A stretch of DNA of 26,154 bases, taken from a virus. The notes below the pieces were generated by a model that saw only the letters and a list, made by a program, of their open reading frames with translations, was not told where the DNA came from and ran no database searches. Where the stretch lies: positions 1 to 26,154 of IMG/VR virus record IMGVR_UViG_3300048592_000519; one strand, given 5' to 3'. Below, in pieces: positions 1 through 7,097 of this stretch (within the stretch, counting starts at the first letter, position 1; the number at the start of each line of letters is the position of its first letter). Both the position numbers and the translations under genes were made by a program.

Positions 1-158
1 AGCGGCGCCGTCAACTCCAGCCAGCCGCTCTCGTTCTTCCCCTCCAACAGTTGCACCGTCGAGGGATAGATCACGCCGTTGTCGGTCGCGTCCTTCAGCG
101 GAAAATCCAGATCGTCCGCCGCATAAAACAGACAGATCGCCGGGCTAAAACGTGCCAT
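1..158 (-). CDS. Phage tail protein, N-terminal fragment (runs off left edge)
   Basis: An open frame begins at an ATG at 158-156 and stays open to the left edge, giving about 52 residues that start MARFSPAICLFYAADDLDF. The start lies just past the TGA of the upstream gene (TGATATG arrangement), so it is the next cistron of the tail operon after the tape measure and the distal-tail-like gene. In siphoviruses this position usually holds a tail-tip, baseplate or fibre protein. The visible part has no motif I can assign, so the tail role rests on gene order only. Confidence 0.7.
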   Translation of the reverse strand, partial: MARFSPAICLFYAADDLDFPLKDATDNGVIYPSTVQLLEGKNESGWLELTAP

Positions 159-159
159 A

Positions 160-624
160 TCAGCTACCCACCGCCCACGCCGTCTTGCGTTCCCACACGC
201 ACTCCGCCTCAATCATCGGCCGCCGGTTGGCCGCCAGCGCCGTATCCTGCCCGCCCCTCAGGCGTTTCGGCCGCACGATCATCAGCCGCGCCGTGCAGGT
301 GTAGACCGTCTCCGTCCCGTTGGCCGCGATCTGCACCCCCTTCAGCGTGCCCGACTTGCCCCGCAGCCCCGCCAGAATCCGGTACTGCGCGTTCGTCACA
401 TCAAACCCCTTCGTTGCCCCCCGGCAGGCAAATACCGCGATCGTCTGCCCAAACGTGATGTCGCTGTCGGCCGTCCCGTCCAAATCCCACTTCGTGCCGT
501 TGCTCAGCGTCACAATCCGGCTGATCGTCTGGTCGCCCGTATCCTCGAACTCCATCATCCGCAGCCCCGTCGTGCGAATGCTCATCCCCGCAAACTCCTT
601 CAGGATCAACGCCCGTTCGCTCAT
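160..624 (-). CDS. Distal-tail-like structural protein, 154 aa
   Basis: The frame encodes 154 residues beginning MSERALILKEFAG. Its ATG overlaps the TAA of the tape-measure gene by one base (TAATG), which implies coupled translation. Composition is beta-rich with many short alternating hydrophobic stretches and no membrane segment or signal peptide. A gene directly after the tape measure in siphoviruses is commonly the distal tail protein or a tail-tip adaptor, and the size would suit a small version. I see no diagnostic motif. It is a real gene by position, overlap and coding bias; the function is inferred from order. Confidence 0.7.
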   Translation of the reverse strand: MSERALILKEFAGMSIRTTGLRMMEFEDTGDQTISRIVTLSNGTKWDLDGTADSDITFGQTIAVFACRGATKGFDVTNAQYRILAGLRGKSGTLKGVQIAANGTETVYTCTARLMIVRPKRLRGGQDTALAANRRPMIEAECVWERKTAWAVGS

Positions 625-3431
625 TACGCCACGCCCCCAACCCGGCTGAATTGGCTCAAGAACACATCACTTGCGTCCCGCACCGCCGCCCGCACCTGCT
701 CCGGTTGCGCCGGGCCATAGAAATACTGGTTGACCTCAAACGTCTGCGGGAACGCCCCGCCCAGATTGCCCCCGTTCGGCACAATCCGGCCGCTCGTCCC
801 CGGCACAAACAACTCCGGCCCCAACTCGCCGACGATATACGGCAGCCCGCTATACACCGGGCCGCCCGCCGCCCGGCCCGGCGGCAACGGCAGATTCACC
901 CCGTCGCCCATCGTGTTCGACGGCACAAAATTCACCGCGATCTCCACCTGCGTCGGCAGCCCGGCGATCGCCGCGTCCACTTCCGATGTGTCCGCGATAA
1001 AGCCGATTGTCTTCGCCTCGTCCGGGATGCTCGACACGGCCGCCGGGATCTGCACCTCCGTCGCGTCCAGCACCGCCTGCATGTCGGTCAGAATGGCGAT
1101 CGTCCGCGAATCCTCCGGCACCCCCGCCACCGAGTTGATCGCGTTGTCCAGCGCCGTCTCAAACGGCTCAATGTCCCCGTCAATCGGGATTTCAACGTCC
1201 AGCCCCTCAGACTCCAGCGCCCGCCGCTCGCCCGGGTCAAGCTGGATGTTGCCCTTCTTGGCGCTCAGTTCGATCTCCAATGTCGGCAGGTCGTTGTTCT
1301 GTAGCGCCTCAATCGCCCCGTTCACCTGATCCAGCAACGACCCCGCATCCGGGATGATGCCCTTTTGCCAGTCCTGAACCAGCGTCTTGATGGCCTCATT
1401 CAACACGGCCGCCTTCACCGCCGCCTCGGCCATCTGCGGCGTCACTTCGCCCGTCGCCACCCCCAACTCCGCCATCAGCGGCGCCGCCAGCCCCAGATTC
1501 CCCGCCATCTCCAGAATCGCCGCGTTCACCGCCCCGGCGTTCTCCGTCATGTCCGCCCGGAAGATGGGGATATCGGCGTCGAGCTGCTCGGCATAAAACG
1601 CCCCGCCCTCGGCCGCGCTCTGCTGATACTGGTCCAGCACCGCCATGTACGCTTCCAGCGCCGCCGTCCGCCGCTCGTCAATCGCCGCGCTCCGCTCCGC
1701 CTGCGCCGCCCGCTGCTCCTCGGCCGCCTGCGCGTCGTAGATCGCCGCCGCATACGCCCGCATGTCCTCGACCGTCGTCTGGTTGCGCTCATTGCGCCGC
1801 CGCTCGATCACCTCGCGCTGTTGCGCCACCGTGATCTCCGCCTGCGTCGCCGTCACAATCTCATCAGTGACCGCGGCCACCTGCGCCCCATACCCACTGC
1901 GCGCCTCGATGTAATTCCCTTGCGCCGCCTCCAGCTTCTCCAGCTCCCCGATCATGAGCTGAATCCCTTCGGCCGTCGCCTTCGCCTCATTCGGGTCAAA
2001 CCCCAACTGAATCCAGCCGATCCGGTAGCGGTCGGCAATCACATCCAGCTGCCTATCCAGCCCGTCCAGGTCGCCGCCGAGGTCCTCAATCTGCCCCCGC
2101 AGCGCCAGCCCAAAGAACTGCATCCCCGCCGTGCTGAAGATGTTCCCCAGCAAGTCGCCATAATGCGCCGCCGTCTGCTGCAACGCCCCGTCGAGGTTGT
2201 CCACCTCGCCCCGCGCGATCCGGATCGAATCCGCCACCGACCCCGCAAACGCCTGTTTGAACGTGTCGCTGGCGTTCTTGGCCGTGGCCTCCATCGCCTT
2301 GATCTGCGCGGCCGTGCTGTCGCTCTGGTCGCCGACCAGCGCCAGTCTATCCTCCAACGCGGCAATGACGGCCTGGTCAAACAGATCGCCGACCTTGCCC
2401 TCTTCTTTCAGCTCCTTGATCTTGTTCTTGACCGTTTCAATCGACAGGCCCAGCGAGTCGAGCCGCATGGTGCTGTCGTTCGATAGCGTCAGGTTCAGGA
2501 TGTTGGGGTCAATCCGTAATTGGCTGATGAGGTTGGTGAGGTTGGCCGCGTCCTGAACATTGCGGGCCAGCCCGAAGCTGATCAGGTCCGACGCGCCCTG
2601 CATCAGCGTGGCGTTGTCGATCATCCCCGACGAGGCTTCCTGCAGCGCCGCCTTGAGCGCCGCGCCCGACGAGCCGATGCTCACCGCCAGATTGTTGAAC
2701 TTCTCCTCAAGGACGGTCAGCTCTGCGCCTTCGGTCGCCGCGTCCTTGAGCGCCGTCCCCACCGCTTGGCCGAAATCCAGCAGTTGCCGCGTCGCCAGCA
2801 CAATCGCCCCACCGGCGATCAGGTTGCGGATGTTGGTCACCACGCTAACCAGGCTGTTGCTGCCCGACCGCCGCGCCTTTTCCAGCCGCAGCTCGGCCGC
2901 TTCCGCCTGCGCCGTCGCCTTCCGCGCGTTCTCCCGCGCCCGAACGATGTCGTATTCGCTCTTTTCCGTTCGCGAGGCCGCCTGATACGTCCGCTGCCGT
3001 TCCTGCGCCAGCTTCTCCTCGGCCGCCGCCGTCCGCGCCACCACCTGCTGGGTCCGCTCTTGTGCCTGGACAAGCTGCTCTTGCGCCTTGGCCGTGCGGA
3101 TGGCCGCCTGTTCGCTCTGCTGCTGGGCCGCCACCGACCGGCTTTCGACGATCTCGGTCCGGATGGCCGCCTGTGCCGCGCGTTCGCGGGCGGCCGCGGC
3201 CCGGCTGAGTGCGGCTTCCATCTGGGCCGCACTGGCGATCTGCTTTTTCTCTTCGGCCGTCAGGGAGCCATACGCCGCCGCCAGTTGCCGCGCCTCGGCA
3301 TTGGCGGCCTCAAACGCGCCCGTTGTCCGCTGCATGGCGGTCACCAACGCGGCGGTTTCGTTCTCCAGCTTCTTGAGGTCGCTGGTATCGGCTTTCGCCC
3401 GAAGGTTTAGTTCAAGGTCACGCTTCGCCAT
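624..3431 (-). CDS. Tail tape measure protein, 935 aa
   Basis: This is the longest gene of the window. Residues about 15-190 are Ala/Gln/Glu/Arg-rich with repeated short units such as AQEQLVQAQERT, giving a long predicted coiled coil. A hydrophobic segment follows near residues 195-215 (LIAGGAIVLATRQLLDFG). The middle holds further helical Ala-rich stretches and the C-terminus is Gly/Pro-richer (around VNLPLPPGRAAGGPVYSG, then GELGPELFVPG, a motif often seen near tape-measure C-termini). Tape measure proteins set tail length and sit inside the tail tube before DNA ejection. At roughly 0.15 nm per residue the tail would be about 140 nm, fitting a siphovirus. It follows the two tail-assembly genes and overlaps the nearer one by 14 bases. 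Confidence 0.93.
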   Translation of the reverse strand: MAKRDLELNLRAKADTSDLKKLENETAALVTAMQRTTGAFEAANAEARQLAAAYGSLTAEEKKQIASAAQMEAALSRAAAARERAAQAAIRTEIVESRSVAAQQQSEQAAIRTAKAQEQLVQAQERTQQVVARTAAAEEKLAQERQRTYQAASRTEKSEYDIVRARENARKATAQAEAAELRLEKARRSGSNSLVSVVTNIRNLIAGGAIVLATRQLLDFGQAVGTALKDAATEGAELTVLEEKFNNLAVSIGSSGAALKAALQEASSGMIDNATLMQGASDLISFGLARNVQDAANLTNLISQLRIDPNILNLTLSNDSTMRLDSLGLSIETVKNKIKELKEEGKVGDLFDQAVIAALEDRLALVGDQSDSTAAQIKAMEATAKNASDTFKQAFAGSVADSIRIARGEVDNLDGALQQTAAHYGDLLGNIFSTAGMQFFGLALRGQIEDLGGDLDGLDRQLDVIADRYRIGWIQLGFDPNEAKATAEGIQLMIGELEKLEAAQGNYIEARSGYGAQVAAVTDEIVTATQAEITVAQQREVIERRRNERNQTTVEDMRAYAAAIYDAQAAEEQRAAQAERSAAIDERRTAALEAYMAVLDQYQQSAAEGGAFYAEQLDADIPIFRADMTENAGAVNAAILEMAGNLGLAAPLMAELGVATGEVTPQMAEAAVKAAVLNEAIKTLVQDWQKGIIPDAGSLLDQVNGAIEALQNNDLPTLEIELSAKKGNIQLDPGERRALESEGLDVEIPIDGDIEPFETALDNAINSVAGVPEDSRTIAILTDMQAVLDATEVQIPAAVSSIPDEAKTIGFIADTSEVDAAIAGLPTQVEIAVNFVPSNTMGDGVNLPLPPGRAAGGPVYSGLPYIVGELGPELFVPGTSGRIVPNGGNLGGAFPQTFEVNQYFYGPAQPEQVRAAVRDASDVFLSQFSRVGGVA

Positions 3432-3714
3432 TGGCTACCGCCTCTCGGTCGTTGATGCAGGCAATGATTGCCGCCGCTTCCAGCCCCAGCTTCTCATGCA
3501 GGTCCAGCCGCTCCTGCGACGCCAGCAGCGTCACCCCGTCCGCGTCAAACAACGCGCTCACCCCGGCCGCCTGCTCCATGGCTGTCATCACATATTCGTC
3601 TTGGTCATACGCCCCACCAGCCGCCGGCAGAACGTTATACGCCCGGCACCGCCTGAATAGCGTCAGTGCCCACGGCTCGGCGATGTCATTCGGCGCCGTT
3701 CGATACAGCCACAC
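3418..3714 (-). CDS. Second tail-assembly (chaperone-like) protein, 98 aa
   Basis: A 98-residue frame starts at a GTG (3714-3712) inside the end of the preceding gene, overlapping it by 29 bases, and ends 14 bases into the tape-measure gene. Two short overlapping frames between the tail tube and the tape measure are the usual place of the gpG/gpGT-type tail assembly chaperones, which coat the tape measure during tail assembly. In lambda the second frame is reached by programmed frameshift. Here the frame stays open upstream of the GTG (reading FAGIATRVWLYR), so a fusion would be possible, but it would need a +1 or -2 shift and I see no convincing slippery heptamer. Independent start at the GTG is the simplest reading. 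Confidence 0.65.
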   Translation of the reverse strand: MWLYRTAPNDIAEPWALTLFRRCRAYNVLPAAGGAYDQDEYVMTAMEQAAGVSALFDADGVTLLASQERLDLHEKLGLEAAAIIACINDREAVANGEA

Positions 3715-4120
3715 CCGCGTTGCGATCCCAGCGAAACAACAACTGCGAGTTTTCCCACTCGCGGTACGCCTTCGCCACCCAGACCGCCACCGGCAACGGC
3801 AACTCGGCCTCCGGCGTCTTCTCCGTGAGCTTCTTCTTGCCCGGCCCCGTCACCGCCAGCTTGCCGAAATGCAGCCCCAGCACCACATCGTCATACAGGA
3901 ACGCCAGCCGCTCCGATTCCTCGGCCGCCTGGTTAAACGCGATACCAATGCGCGGGGCGTCGCTCGCTTCCTCGCCCCGCGCATTGACCCGCGCCTGCCA
4001 TTCCTTATGCATCGCCAGCGTCATCACCACCGGGAACGTGATCGTTCCCGGATAGCCCGCCACCGGCGAGACCCCCACGCCGTCCGCATCCAGATAGGTC
4101 ACTTCACTAGGCACGCTCAT
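3686..4120 (-). CDS. First tail-assembly (chaperone-like) protein, 144 aa
   Basis: The 144-residue protein starts MSVPSEVTYLDADGVG behind a clear Shine-Dalgarno (GGAGAGGTGAG on the minus strand). It lies directly after the tail tube gene and before the 98-aa frame and the tape measure. Its C-terminal part (LPVAVWVAKAYREWENSQ) is helical, and the N-terminal half includes a MTLAMHKEWQARV stretch. By order and size it is the G-like tail assembly chaperone of this phage; no sequence motif proves it. The same GAGAGGTGAG ribosome-binding sequence precedes the tail tube gene, which suggests strong expression of both. Confidence 0.7.
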   Translation of the reverse strand: MSVPSEVTYLDADGVGVSPVAGYPGTITFPVVMTLAMHKEWQARVNARGEEASDAPRIGIAFNQAAEESERLAFLYDDVVLGLHFGKLAVTGPGKKKLTEKTPEAELPLPVAVWVAKAYREWENSQLLFRWDRNAGVAVSNGAE

Positions 4121-4137
4121 GATCTCACCTCTCCTTG

Positions 4138-4548
4138 TTAGCTAACGACCACCGACCCCGAAACCGCCCACGTGTAGCTCATGCTGTTGGCGTCGCTGGT
4201 CACGCCCGGAATGTCCAGGCGATACAGCAGCCCCGTCAGCGTGAAGGTCGAGCCGCTGCTGGCTCCCTTCGGCTTGTAGACGATCACCACATCGTCGCCG
4301 TGCTTGCCGTCCAGCACCGGCCACAGGTCCGACGTTTCGCCGTCCGTGTAGATGCTGGTGAACTCGAAGTTGCGCGGCGCCTTGTCGCCCGTCTGCGTGA
4401 ACGTGTCGCCGCTCAGCGACGAGAACGAATTGACGGCATACTCGCCGCCGCTGGGGTTGATCGCCGTGGTTTGGTCCTGAAACGCCGTCCCGTCCACGGT
4501 GATCGTCACCTGCGTTGCCTTGGGAATATTGGTCTGACTAATAGCCAT
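4138..4548 (-). CDS. Major tail tube protein, 136 aa
   Basis: The 136-residue, Ser/Thr/Gly-rich beta protein begins MAISQTNIPKATQVTITVDG and contains segments such as PRNFEFTSIYTDGETSD and SMSYTWAVSGSVVVS. It has no cysteine or membrane segment. Size, beta-rich makeup and place between the tail terminator and the tail-assembly genes fit the siphovirus tail tube subunit, which polymerises around the tape measure. A strong Shine-Dalgarno (GAGAGGTGAG) precedes the ATG. Part of the middle (GETSDLWPVLDGKHGDDVVIV) resembles tube proteins of the lambda-V/HK97 type in general style, but this is pattern judgement and not a family match. Confidence 0.75.
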   Translation of the reverse strand: MAISQTNIPKATQVTITVDGTAFQDQTTAINPSGGEYAVNSFSSLSGDTFTQTGDKAPRNFEFTSIYTDGETSDLWPVLDGKHGDDVVIVYKPKGASSGSTFTLTGLLYRLDIPGVTSDANSMSYTWAVSGSVVVS

Positions 4549-4559
4549 GTCTCACCTCT

Positions 4560-4991
4560 CTAGTTTGGAATAACCCGCACATACAAAATCCCCCGCCGGA
4601 AGTTGACCAACTCCTGCGGCGAGGCCGGTTTCTGCGTCGCCGCATACGGGTAGCAATCGTTCCACACCGGCTCGTTCGCTCCCCATATCGCCCGCCAGAT
4701 ACCGTCCGTCACGCTGTTCAATGCCCGTTCGGCCGCCTCATACTCCCCGTCAATGCGCACCAGCACATCGACAATGAAGTCGTAGCCCATCTCCAGCCCG
4801 TCCGGCGTGTCCGTCAACACGTCCGAGATGGCCGTCACCACCGCCGTCACTTCCAGTTCCGTCTTCGCCGTCCGGTACCCGTACACGCCGTCAATGCCGC
4901 TGACACCCTCTATGAGTGTCACCAGCCCGTCCAGACAGTCGTTCGTCGTCGAGCCCGGCATCACCGGCCCGCCAATTACTGCCAAGCCCAT
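4560..4991 (-). CDS. Tail terminator / completion-like protein, 143 aa
   Basis: The 143-residue protein starts MGLAVIGGPVMPGSTTND and has alternating beta and helical segments (EVTAVVTAISDVL, YDFIVDVLVRIDGEYEAAERAL). Its ATG at 4991-4989 lies 16 bases inside the end of the HK97 gp10-like gene. The order gp10-like, then this gene, then tail tube is the standard place for the tail terminator (gpU-like), which caps the finished tail and joins it to the head. The helical EAAERALNSVTDGIWRAIWG stretch and overall length agree with that family. The assignment is chiefly by synteny. Confidence 0.7.
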   Translation of the reverse strand: MGLAVIGGPVMPGSTTNDCLDGLVTLIEGVSGIDGVYGYRTAKTELEVTAVVTAISDVLTDTPDGLEMGYDFIVDVLVRIDGEYEAAERALNSVTDGIWRAIWGANEPVWNDCYPYAATQKPASPQELVNFRRGILYVRVIPN

Positions 4992-5413
4992 AAGTCATCT
5001 ACCCTTGCCAGGATGGTCTGCTCCATCCGGTCTAGGACCGCCTCGCCATGCAGGTCGGCCGTCAGCTCAAACCAGTTGAAATACCGCATGGCCCATGACT
5101 CACCATACGCGGCCGGTTTGCCCCGGCTCACTGGATTGGTGACATACGGGTCAATGAACACCACGCCTTCAACGCCGTCGCCGCCAACGCCCACCTCGCC
5201 CCGGTGGGCACTCCGCAACGTGCCCGTATCCACCGGCGCGGCCCCGGCCGCCAGATCGCGCAGCTGGAGAGTGCCCGCCGAGACCACGCGCCCCAACAGT
5301 CCGGCCGCTGTGTTGTCGGCCAGCTCCTGCAGCGCCCGCCGGTTGGCCTGCGCCAGCTGGCTCAATTGCGAGAACGCGCCGATCGTGCCTTCATCCCAAC
5401 CGAAATTGAGCAT
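4976..5413 (-). CDS. HK97 gp10-like neck/tail protein, 145 aa
   Basis: The protein carries the hallmark APVDTGTLRSAHR near residues 60-72, typical of HK97 gp10-like and minor-tail-Z-like neck proteins, following a helical region (LAQANRRALQELADNT). Such proteins sit at the head-tail junction and help tail attachment. The C-terminal helix DRMEQTILARVDDLWAW is also usual for the group. The ATG overlaps the TGA of the preceding gene by one base (TGATG). Length is close to the usual 120-150 aa. I am confident of the family and less so of the exact structural role. Confidence 0.85.
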   Translation of the reverse strand: MLNFGWDEGTIGAFSQLSQLAQANRRALQELADNTAAGLLGRVVSAGTLQLRDLAAGAAPVDTGTLRSAHRGEVGVGGDGVEGVVFIDPYVTNPVSRGKPAAYGESWAMRYFNWFELTADLHGEAVLDRMEQTILARVDDLWAWQ

Positions 5414-5745
5414 CAGACTTCTTCCTCAATCAGCAGCTCGACGAACGCGGCCGCGTCCCGTGGCCACGGCGACACCGCCCGAATGCGGTAATCCCGGCCG
5501 CCGGTACGCACGCGCCAATCCGTTTGCGCCGCGGTCGCCGATGTGTAGACCACCATCAGCCGCGCCGCCTGCGCCATCCCGGCCCGCTCGGACTGTTCGC
5601 TGCTGGCCGGATACACCATCGAACACGACACCCCGGCCGCCACCGTCTCCCGCGCCGCCGGGTTCGTCGCCCCCGCCGGAACGCGCTTGATGTCGCACGT
5701 CTGCGTCAGCCGCAGCCCACGCCGGGCGCTAGCAATCAGGGGCAT
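5413..5745 (-). CDS. Head-tail joining (head closure-like) protein, 110 aa
   Basis: I place the start at the ATG at 5745-5743, which overlaps the TGA of the connector gene by one base and has GGAAG upstream; the open frame extends further upstream but only as antisense-free shadow inside that gene. The 110-aa product begins MPLIASARRGLRLTQTCD and contains a beta-rich C-terminal half (RVRTGGRDYRIRAVSPWPRD) ending EEEV. A small beta protein between the HK97 gp6-like connector and the gp10-like neck protein is generally the head closure (stopper) protein. The 'tool-like' phrase TGGRDYRIRAV resembles head-tail joining proteins, which is the basis of the call. Confidence 0.75.
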   Translation of the reverse strand: MPLIASARRGLRLTQTCDIKRVPAGATNPAARETVAAGVSCSMVYPASSEQSERAGMAQAARLMVVYTSATAAQTDWRVRTGGRDYRIRAVSPWPRDAAAFVELLIEEEV

Positions 5746-6152
5746 CAGAACTTCCCCACCCAGTTCCGAAACGCATCGGACCAGTCCACAATGCCGCTGC
5801 TCTCGCCGTCGGCCGTCCCGTCTTCGCTCGTCGTCCAGCCGTGCACTGCCCGCATCGCCGTCGCCCGCGCCGCGAACTCGGCCGCCTGCCGCGCCTCTTC
5901 GCTCTCCGGCCCCAGCCGGTAGCTGCCCGCATACCGCGACCACTCCGCCGCCAGCGCCTCAAACGTCCGCGCCGCCGCCCGGTTGATCCCGTCCGCCTCG
6001 AGCATGAGGAACGTGTCCAGCTCATCGTCGGCGTAGTTGCCGCCCTTCGGCCGCGGCCCGTCGCCCTCGGCCGAGTCGCCGACCAGCAGCCGCAACACCG
6101 ACCGCCGCCATACCGCCCGCGAGTCGTTGGTGATGTCAAACGTGACCGTCAT
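5745..6152 (-). CDS. Head-tail connector (adaptor, gp6-like), 135 aa
   Basis: The start is the ATG at 6152-6150 (MTVTFDITNDSRAV) with a GAGG-type ribosome site 8 bases upstream; longer readings enter the upstream gene without a better site. The protein is mainly helical, with YADDELDTFLMLEADGIN followed by AARTFEALAAEWSRYAG, a layout typical of gp6/gp15-type adaptors that bind under the portal ring. It ends in a Trp-rich tail (WSDAFRNWVGKF). It is next to the head-closure and neck genes. Family assignment is by helical pattern and order. Confidence 0.75.
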   Translation of the reverse strand: MTVTFDITNDSRAVWRRSVLRLLVGDSAEGDGPRPKGGNYADDELDTFLMLEADGINRAAARTFEALAAEWSRYAGSYRLGPESEEARQAAEFAARATAMRAVHGWTTSEDGTADGESSGIVDWSDAFRNWVGKF

Positions 6153-6163
6153 GGTCGCCTCGC

Positions 6164-6586
6164 CTAGGTCAACAGCACAATGCCGTTGGCCCCCCACTGC
6201 AGCGTGTAGTTGCCGCCGTTGGTCGCCGTGGTCACTTCCCAATAAGCGATCAGGCAGTCACTCGCGTGCGTGTCGCTATACAGGATCGCGTGGCTCGGCG
6301 TGCCCACGTTCAGCCCCGTCCACGTCACATCGGCCGCGTCGAACTTCGCCCGGTCGTTGGTCGTGTCCTTCGTGATCGTCAGCGAGGCCAGCGTGGCCCC
6401 ACCGGCCGTGTACCCCGCGCCGCTCTCCTCATACGCCAGCACGTCCGCCTTCCCGTTGTGCGTGTCGATGTTGGGCGTATACCCCGTCACCAGCATCACC
6501 TTCAGCGTGTGGCCGTCGAGGTCGATCGTCCCCGCCATCAGCTCTTTCTTGAATTCGTTGTAAAGCGCTCCGTCACCCTGTGCCAT
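6164..6586 (-). CDS. Conserved phage structural protein, 140 aa
   Basis: The protein begins MAQGDGALYNEFKKELMAG and includes the stretch TGYTPNIDTHNGKADVLA and a C-terminal GGNYTLQWGANGIVLLT. I recognise this type as a small beta-rich protein that recurs in many phage structural operons without an agreed function; it may be a minor head, decoration or tail protein. No transmembrane or signal segment is present. It lies between the small head-proximal genes and the connector, 11 bases upstream of the connector start. It should be expected in virions, but that is inference. Confidence 0.75.
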   Translation of the reverse strand: MAQGDGALYNEFKKELMAGTIDLDGHTLKVMLVTGYTPNIDTHNGKADVLAYEESGAGYTAGGATLASLTITKDTTNDRAKFDAADVTWTGLNVGTPSHAILYSDTHASDCLIAYWEVTTATNGGNYTLQWGANGIVLLT

Positions 6587-6594
6587 TTCTCACC

Positions 6595-6807
6595 TCACTC
6601 ACCTAGACCGCCCGGAGAGACCGACATCCCCACCGTGCCCAGCCCGATTACAATGTTCCCGTCGCCGTCCACCACGGCCGTGTTCACCAGCGCGTCAATG
6701 CGCCGCCGCACGGCCGCCAGTGCCAACGCCAGCTCCTCATCACTACCGCCCAGCCGCTCAATCGCGGCCACGGCCAGCAACGCCACTGCCTGCTCCTGTC
6801 GATTCAT
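6595..6807 (-). CDS. Small phage protein, 70 aa
   Basis: This 70-residue frame overlaps its upstream neighbour by one base (TGATG) and is followed 8 bases later by the next gene, so it is a true member of the operon. The N-terminal half is an Ala/Leu/Glu-rich helix (QAVALLAVAAIERLGG), and the C-terminal half is Gly/Val-rich (DGNIVIGLGTVGMSVSPGG). I do not recognise a family. Its place among head genes suggests a minor virion or assembly factor. Confidence 0.6.
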   Translation of the reverse strand: MNRQEQAVALLAVAAIERLGGSDEELALALAAVRRRIDALVNTAVVDGDGNIVIGLGTVGMSVSPGGLGE

Positions 6808-7097
6808 CAGAATGCACTCCTGCGCACGTTAAACTGCCCTTCGCCGGCCGCCGTCACCGCCCCGCTGCTCTCCCAGCGATACGACCACGCCCCCGGCACC
6901 GTCACAATCAGGTCCACGAAATACGACCCCTCATCCTCGCGCCCCACGCCCTCATCGACGCCATACGTGTACGTCGACACCAATCTCAGCGGTGAGGCCG
7001 TCTTGCACACCACCACCGTGGGATCCACCGCCTCGCCCGCTTCGTCGGCAAACCGCACCGTCAGCCGCACCTGGTCGCCAATGTCGTAGTTCCTCAT
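6807..7097 (-). CDS. Small beta-rich phage protein, 96 aa
   Basis: The start is the ATG at 7097-7095 (MRNYDIGDQVRLTVRF), overlapping the TGA of the 708-aa gene by one base. The 96-residue product looks like a single Ig-like or beta-sandwich domain: an opening VRLTVRFADEAGEAVDPT followed by SYFVDLIVTVPGAWSYRWES. Proteins of this style occur beside head/fibre genes in other phages and often decorate the capsid or help fibre assembly, but I cannot name a family. The gene is real by overlap and coding pattern. Confidence 0.65.
   Translation of the reverse strand: MRNYDIGDQVRLTVRFADEAGEAVDPTVVVCKTASPLRLVSTYTYGVDEGVGREDEGSYFVDLIVTVPGAWSYRWESSGAVTAAGEGQFNVRRSAF

Noticed and set aside
3686-3731. A programmed frameshift between the two tail-assembly genes
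   Set aside because: The geometry needs +1 or -2 and there is no X-XXY-YYZ heptamer; GGGAAAAC is not in a usable frame. Independent start remains simpler.
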